This document shows, piece after piece, positions 61,561-64,000 of a DNA stretch of 64,000 bases (position 1 is its first letter; every line of letters starts with the position of its first letter). The translations under genes were made by a program, and so were the position numbers. The notes beneath the pieces were generated by a model that was given only the letters and a program-made list of their open reading frames with translations, did no database searches and had not been told where the DNA came from. Location of the stretch: contig OY728136.1 in the NCBI GenBank assembly GCA_963277665.1, positions 808,939,123 through 809,003,122 of the forward strand, in the 5' to 3' direction. The DNA is from Viscum album. Its lineage: Eukaryota; Streptophyta; Magnoliopsida; Santalales; Viscaceae.

Positions 61561-63669
61561 AATATAGGTTCATTTTATATAATATATTTCATATCTGGGT
61601 TTAGAAGTATAATTTATGTTGAAATTAAATAATAATTATATTTTTATTATTCTTGATTTATTTAAATAATGACTTCGTTGACCATGGATGTCCTATCAAA
61701 CTCAGTTTTGACCCATGATCCTAATATGATCAAAACATCCGACTTAAATATTATTGATTATGTAATTGAATAAAAATAATATATAAGTTAAATAAAATTA
61801 ATGATAAAAAAATGGTTATGATGTATTTAAATAATTAACATTAATTTAATATTTAGGATTATAGAAAATGATCATTAAAAATTAGACTCAAGATAAGGGA
61901 TTTCATAACTCAATTTATATTAATTGGGATAATCATCTATGTCATCGATTTTTTTATGCCAAGAATATATATGAAATGAACACTGATTATATTATAATCT
62001 ATTTTTATTTTTAATGTTTTTATTTTAATTTTTCATAAATAATTATTTCATTGATTTATTATCACCCCAATGATATGATAATTTAAATGAATGCCCATCT
62101 CATTATTTATATCTGTTAGATAAATGTCGTATTCACTATATACATATTTTTTGAGGTGTATCTACATCTCATTTTGATAAATTATATGATGAAATATTCT
62201 ATCATTATAATAATTGAAAGAATAATTTTATGAATATTAATGTTGAGGTTTTTTAATTAGATGTTACCATATATTTTACGGGGATTTCAGGTATCACATT
62301 TATTTCTTCAAGGATAAGGTAAAATTAACAAATAATTTTTTTGGTGTATAAATAAACATGAATGTATTATATGATTATTATACATTAATTTATGAAGATT
62401 TAATTAAGAATATTTTGATCTCAATTTCTAGTGGTTTATGGTTTCTATGATTCCAAAGGGGTAGTTTATTTTTTCAGAAATGAACTTTTTTTATATGATT
62501 ATTATTTTGTACACACATCTTCTTTTCTTAGGTGTATATACTTATCCTATAAATTGATACATAATAAATATTATTAATCTAATGATATTATGAGTTGTAT
62601 TTAATGTTATTACTTTGTGGGATTATGATTTAAATATTTCAATGTGGAATGGGACACTTTGGAAGGTTTAAAGATTATTTTCCACAAGAATGTTTTTAAT
62701 GATAGTTTATAAGAATTTTCATTCAAAAAGGTCAAAAACAATTTTTTTACATATGCTACTCTTGGTATAATTTTTATTGATACCATCCAAAATATTCTCA
62801 ATATTTATTGATATTGTATTGAAGATATTTTTATGCAATCTCTATATTTTCCATCAATTTATCATTTTTAATTATATTTTTTTTATCCCATTTCATTTTC
62901 ATGTTTTAATCATGTTCCAATGATATTGTTATGGAAAAAATTTATTTCCCTACATATAATCATCTTTCAAATAGATTTTGATGGATCTTTCTTTCCATGG
63001 GATAATCTTGTTTGAAATAGATTAATAAGGAGTCCATTTCTTTTCCTTGAGTTAATCTTGTTTTAATGAAATTTTGATTGAAATAGTTTAATTTATGTTG
63101 GTTAATCAGGTTTGAAATTTTTTTATGGTATCTATTTATATTCCATTGTTTAATCATGTTTCAGATATATTTTTTATAGAACTCATTTCATTTCCACTAG
63201 TTAAATTGATTTTTATGAAACCCATTTGGTTTCCCTATATCGAAATAGTTTCAAAGAGATTGTTATAGAATTAGTTTTTTTAAATGATTTAATAATGTTA
63301 TAAATGATTTATTAGTTGTTAAAATTATTTTAGGATTAATTGAAATATTTTTTTTAATTTTATAATGGTAATTTGACATTTGATTCATGTTATTAAATAA
63401 TGGTGGGTGGTTCCATTATAAATAAATTATTTTTTATTCAATAATAAATCAATGAGATGTGGGTCTATGATAAACAAATGATGGGTGGTTATGTGATAAG
63501 AATTTATGGTTGGGCCCATGAAATAATTATTTTTTATTGGGTATTGAAGTAAAATGTATGGTTATTCCATTTTTAAGATTGATGGTGAGAGTCAAATGAA
63601 AATGATGTCATAAGTATGCACGTGATTTTTTTTCTTTCTAGGGGTTTTTAGTAATTATAATTAATTATA

Positions 63670-63680
63670 TTGGTATCACA
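63670..63680 (+). other. Element F primer binding site (Met tRNA type)
   Basis: TTGGTATCACA matches the first nine positions of the primer sites in A and B and marks the end of the LTR at about 63,668. Confidence 0.5.
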
Positions 63681-63754
63681 TAGATGATGATTATTTATTC
63701 TAATGACACTTACCTTTTCCATCTTTTCATATTTCATGATCCATGTAATGATGG

Positions 63755-63860
63755 CTGTCACGTACCTTGTCGGAGTGCCATAGCACCTGACACCCGCCCC
63801 GTCCCATTGAATGTCCTGAAGGGAATTCCCAATCACTGTGGTCTTGTAACTGGTTCCAAG
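63755..63860. other. GC-rich islet near the window end
   Basis: A ~105 bp tract (containing GCACCTGACACCCGCCCCGT and GGGAATTCCC) contrasts sharply with the AT-rich surroundings and lies ~90 bp after the primer site of element F. SINE-like tracts occupy similar places in A and B, but no convincing A or B box is seen here. Identity unknown. Confidence 0.35.
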
Positions 63861-64000
63861 GTATCAATGAAATTATTTAGGAATTATTTCACCAATTTTC
63901 ATAAGAATAAGTAATAAATAGAAATCAATAAGACAAAACTGAATGACTAAAATAAAAAATTCTAATCCAAATTTAAGATTTCATGCCTTCACAAATTTGA

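Larger units (their letters stand above)
58638..63668 (+). repeat. Old plus-strand LTR (element F)
   Basis: Landmarks follow the element A LTR in order: a start resembling TGTAACACCC (TGTGTTACCCAC, 58,638) followed by CTTGTATTGAACG (A: CTTGTGTTGTACG); AATGAATAGACAGAATATTG (~59,053, A: GATGAATAGTGAAAATTAC); a pyrimidine-rich promoter-like stretch with CACACCAC (~60,590-60,645); three loop modules (61,136-61,560); and a Met primer site at 63,670. It is thus a probable 5' LTR of an element whose body is beyond the window. Identity to A is low outside these points. Confidence 0.55.

Noticed and set aside
63684..63914. 76-codon plus frame near the right edge
   Set aside because: Runs from AT-rich DNA through the GC-rich islet and back with no family signal; probably a chance frame.

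Overview
This 64 kb window looks like intergenic, repeat-dense DNA from a plant with a large genome. I find no intact host gene, rRNA, tRNA or CRISPR. It is built from nested, mostly dead Ty3/gypsy LTR retrotransposons and AT-rich decayed DNA. A plant source follows from the element types: Tekay/Del-like LTRs opening TGTAACACCCC after a G-rich polypurine tract, initiator-Met-tRNA primer sites (TGGTATCA), and a Tat-lineage pol with a second RNase H. Family and lineage calls were made by eye from motifs; no search was run.

Layout. (A) 1-18,874, plus strand: a non-autonomous element with ~4.19 kb LTRs (5' LTR cut by the window edge) and a 2.26 kb internal region coding only for a zinc-knuckle Gag fragment. 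(B) 8,952-17,499, plus strand: a second non-autonomous element inserted in the 3' LTR of A, with 3.44 kb LTRs and a 1.66 kb internal region without pol. (D) 18,875-25,691, minus strand: a decayed Tat-lineage gag-pol (integrase, second RNase H, RNase H, RT and capsid, read from low to high coordinate), cut by A on the left and by C on the right. (C) 25,692-36,942, minus strand: a GC-richer element with ~4.7 kb LTRs and a broken gag. 36,943-37,591 may be the leader of D, followed by two old minus-strand LTR-like units (37.6-41.5 and ~41.9-45.8 kb). 45.8-58.6 kb is AT-rich DNA in which I recognise no coding sequence. (F) 58,638-63,668 is an old plus-strand LTR followed by a primer site; its body lies beyond the window.

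Most notable signal. In A, just downstream of the LTR promoter and a plausible splice donor, lie three ~70-nt hairpins at 185- and 199-bp spacing. Their arms differ in sequence from hairpin to hairpin, yet each pair is self-complementary. The loop is nearly invariant and holds a 10-nt palindrome (CGTACGTACG) followed by ACGG-N4-CCGT. Decayed relatives of the loop recur at ~190-bp spacing in both minus-strand units and in F. B and C carry different repeated hairpins in the equivalent leader position. I infer a recurrent structured-leader architecture, possibly for packaging or dimerisation of unspliced genomic RNA. That function is a hypothesis.

How the parts relate. A and B cannot move without help in trans; the only pol in the window (D) is dead. 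Nesting order and LTR divergence agree: B is younger than A, A is younger than D, and C is younger than D.
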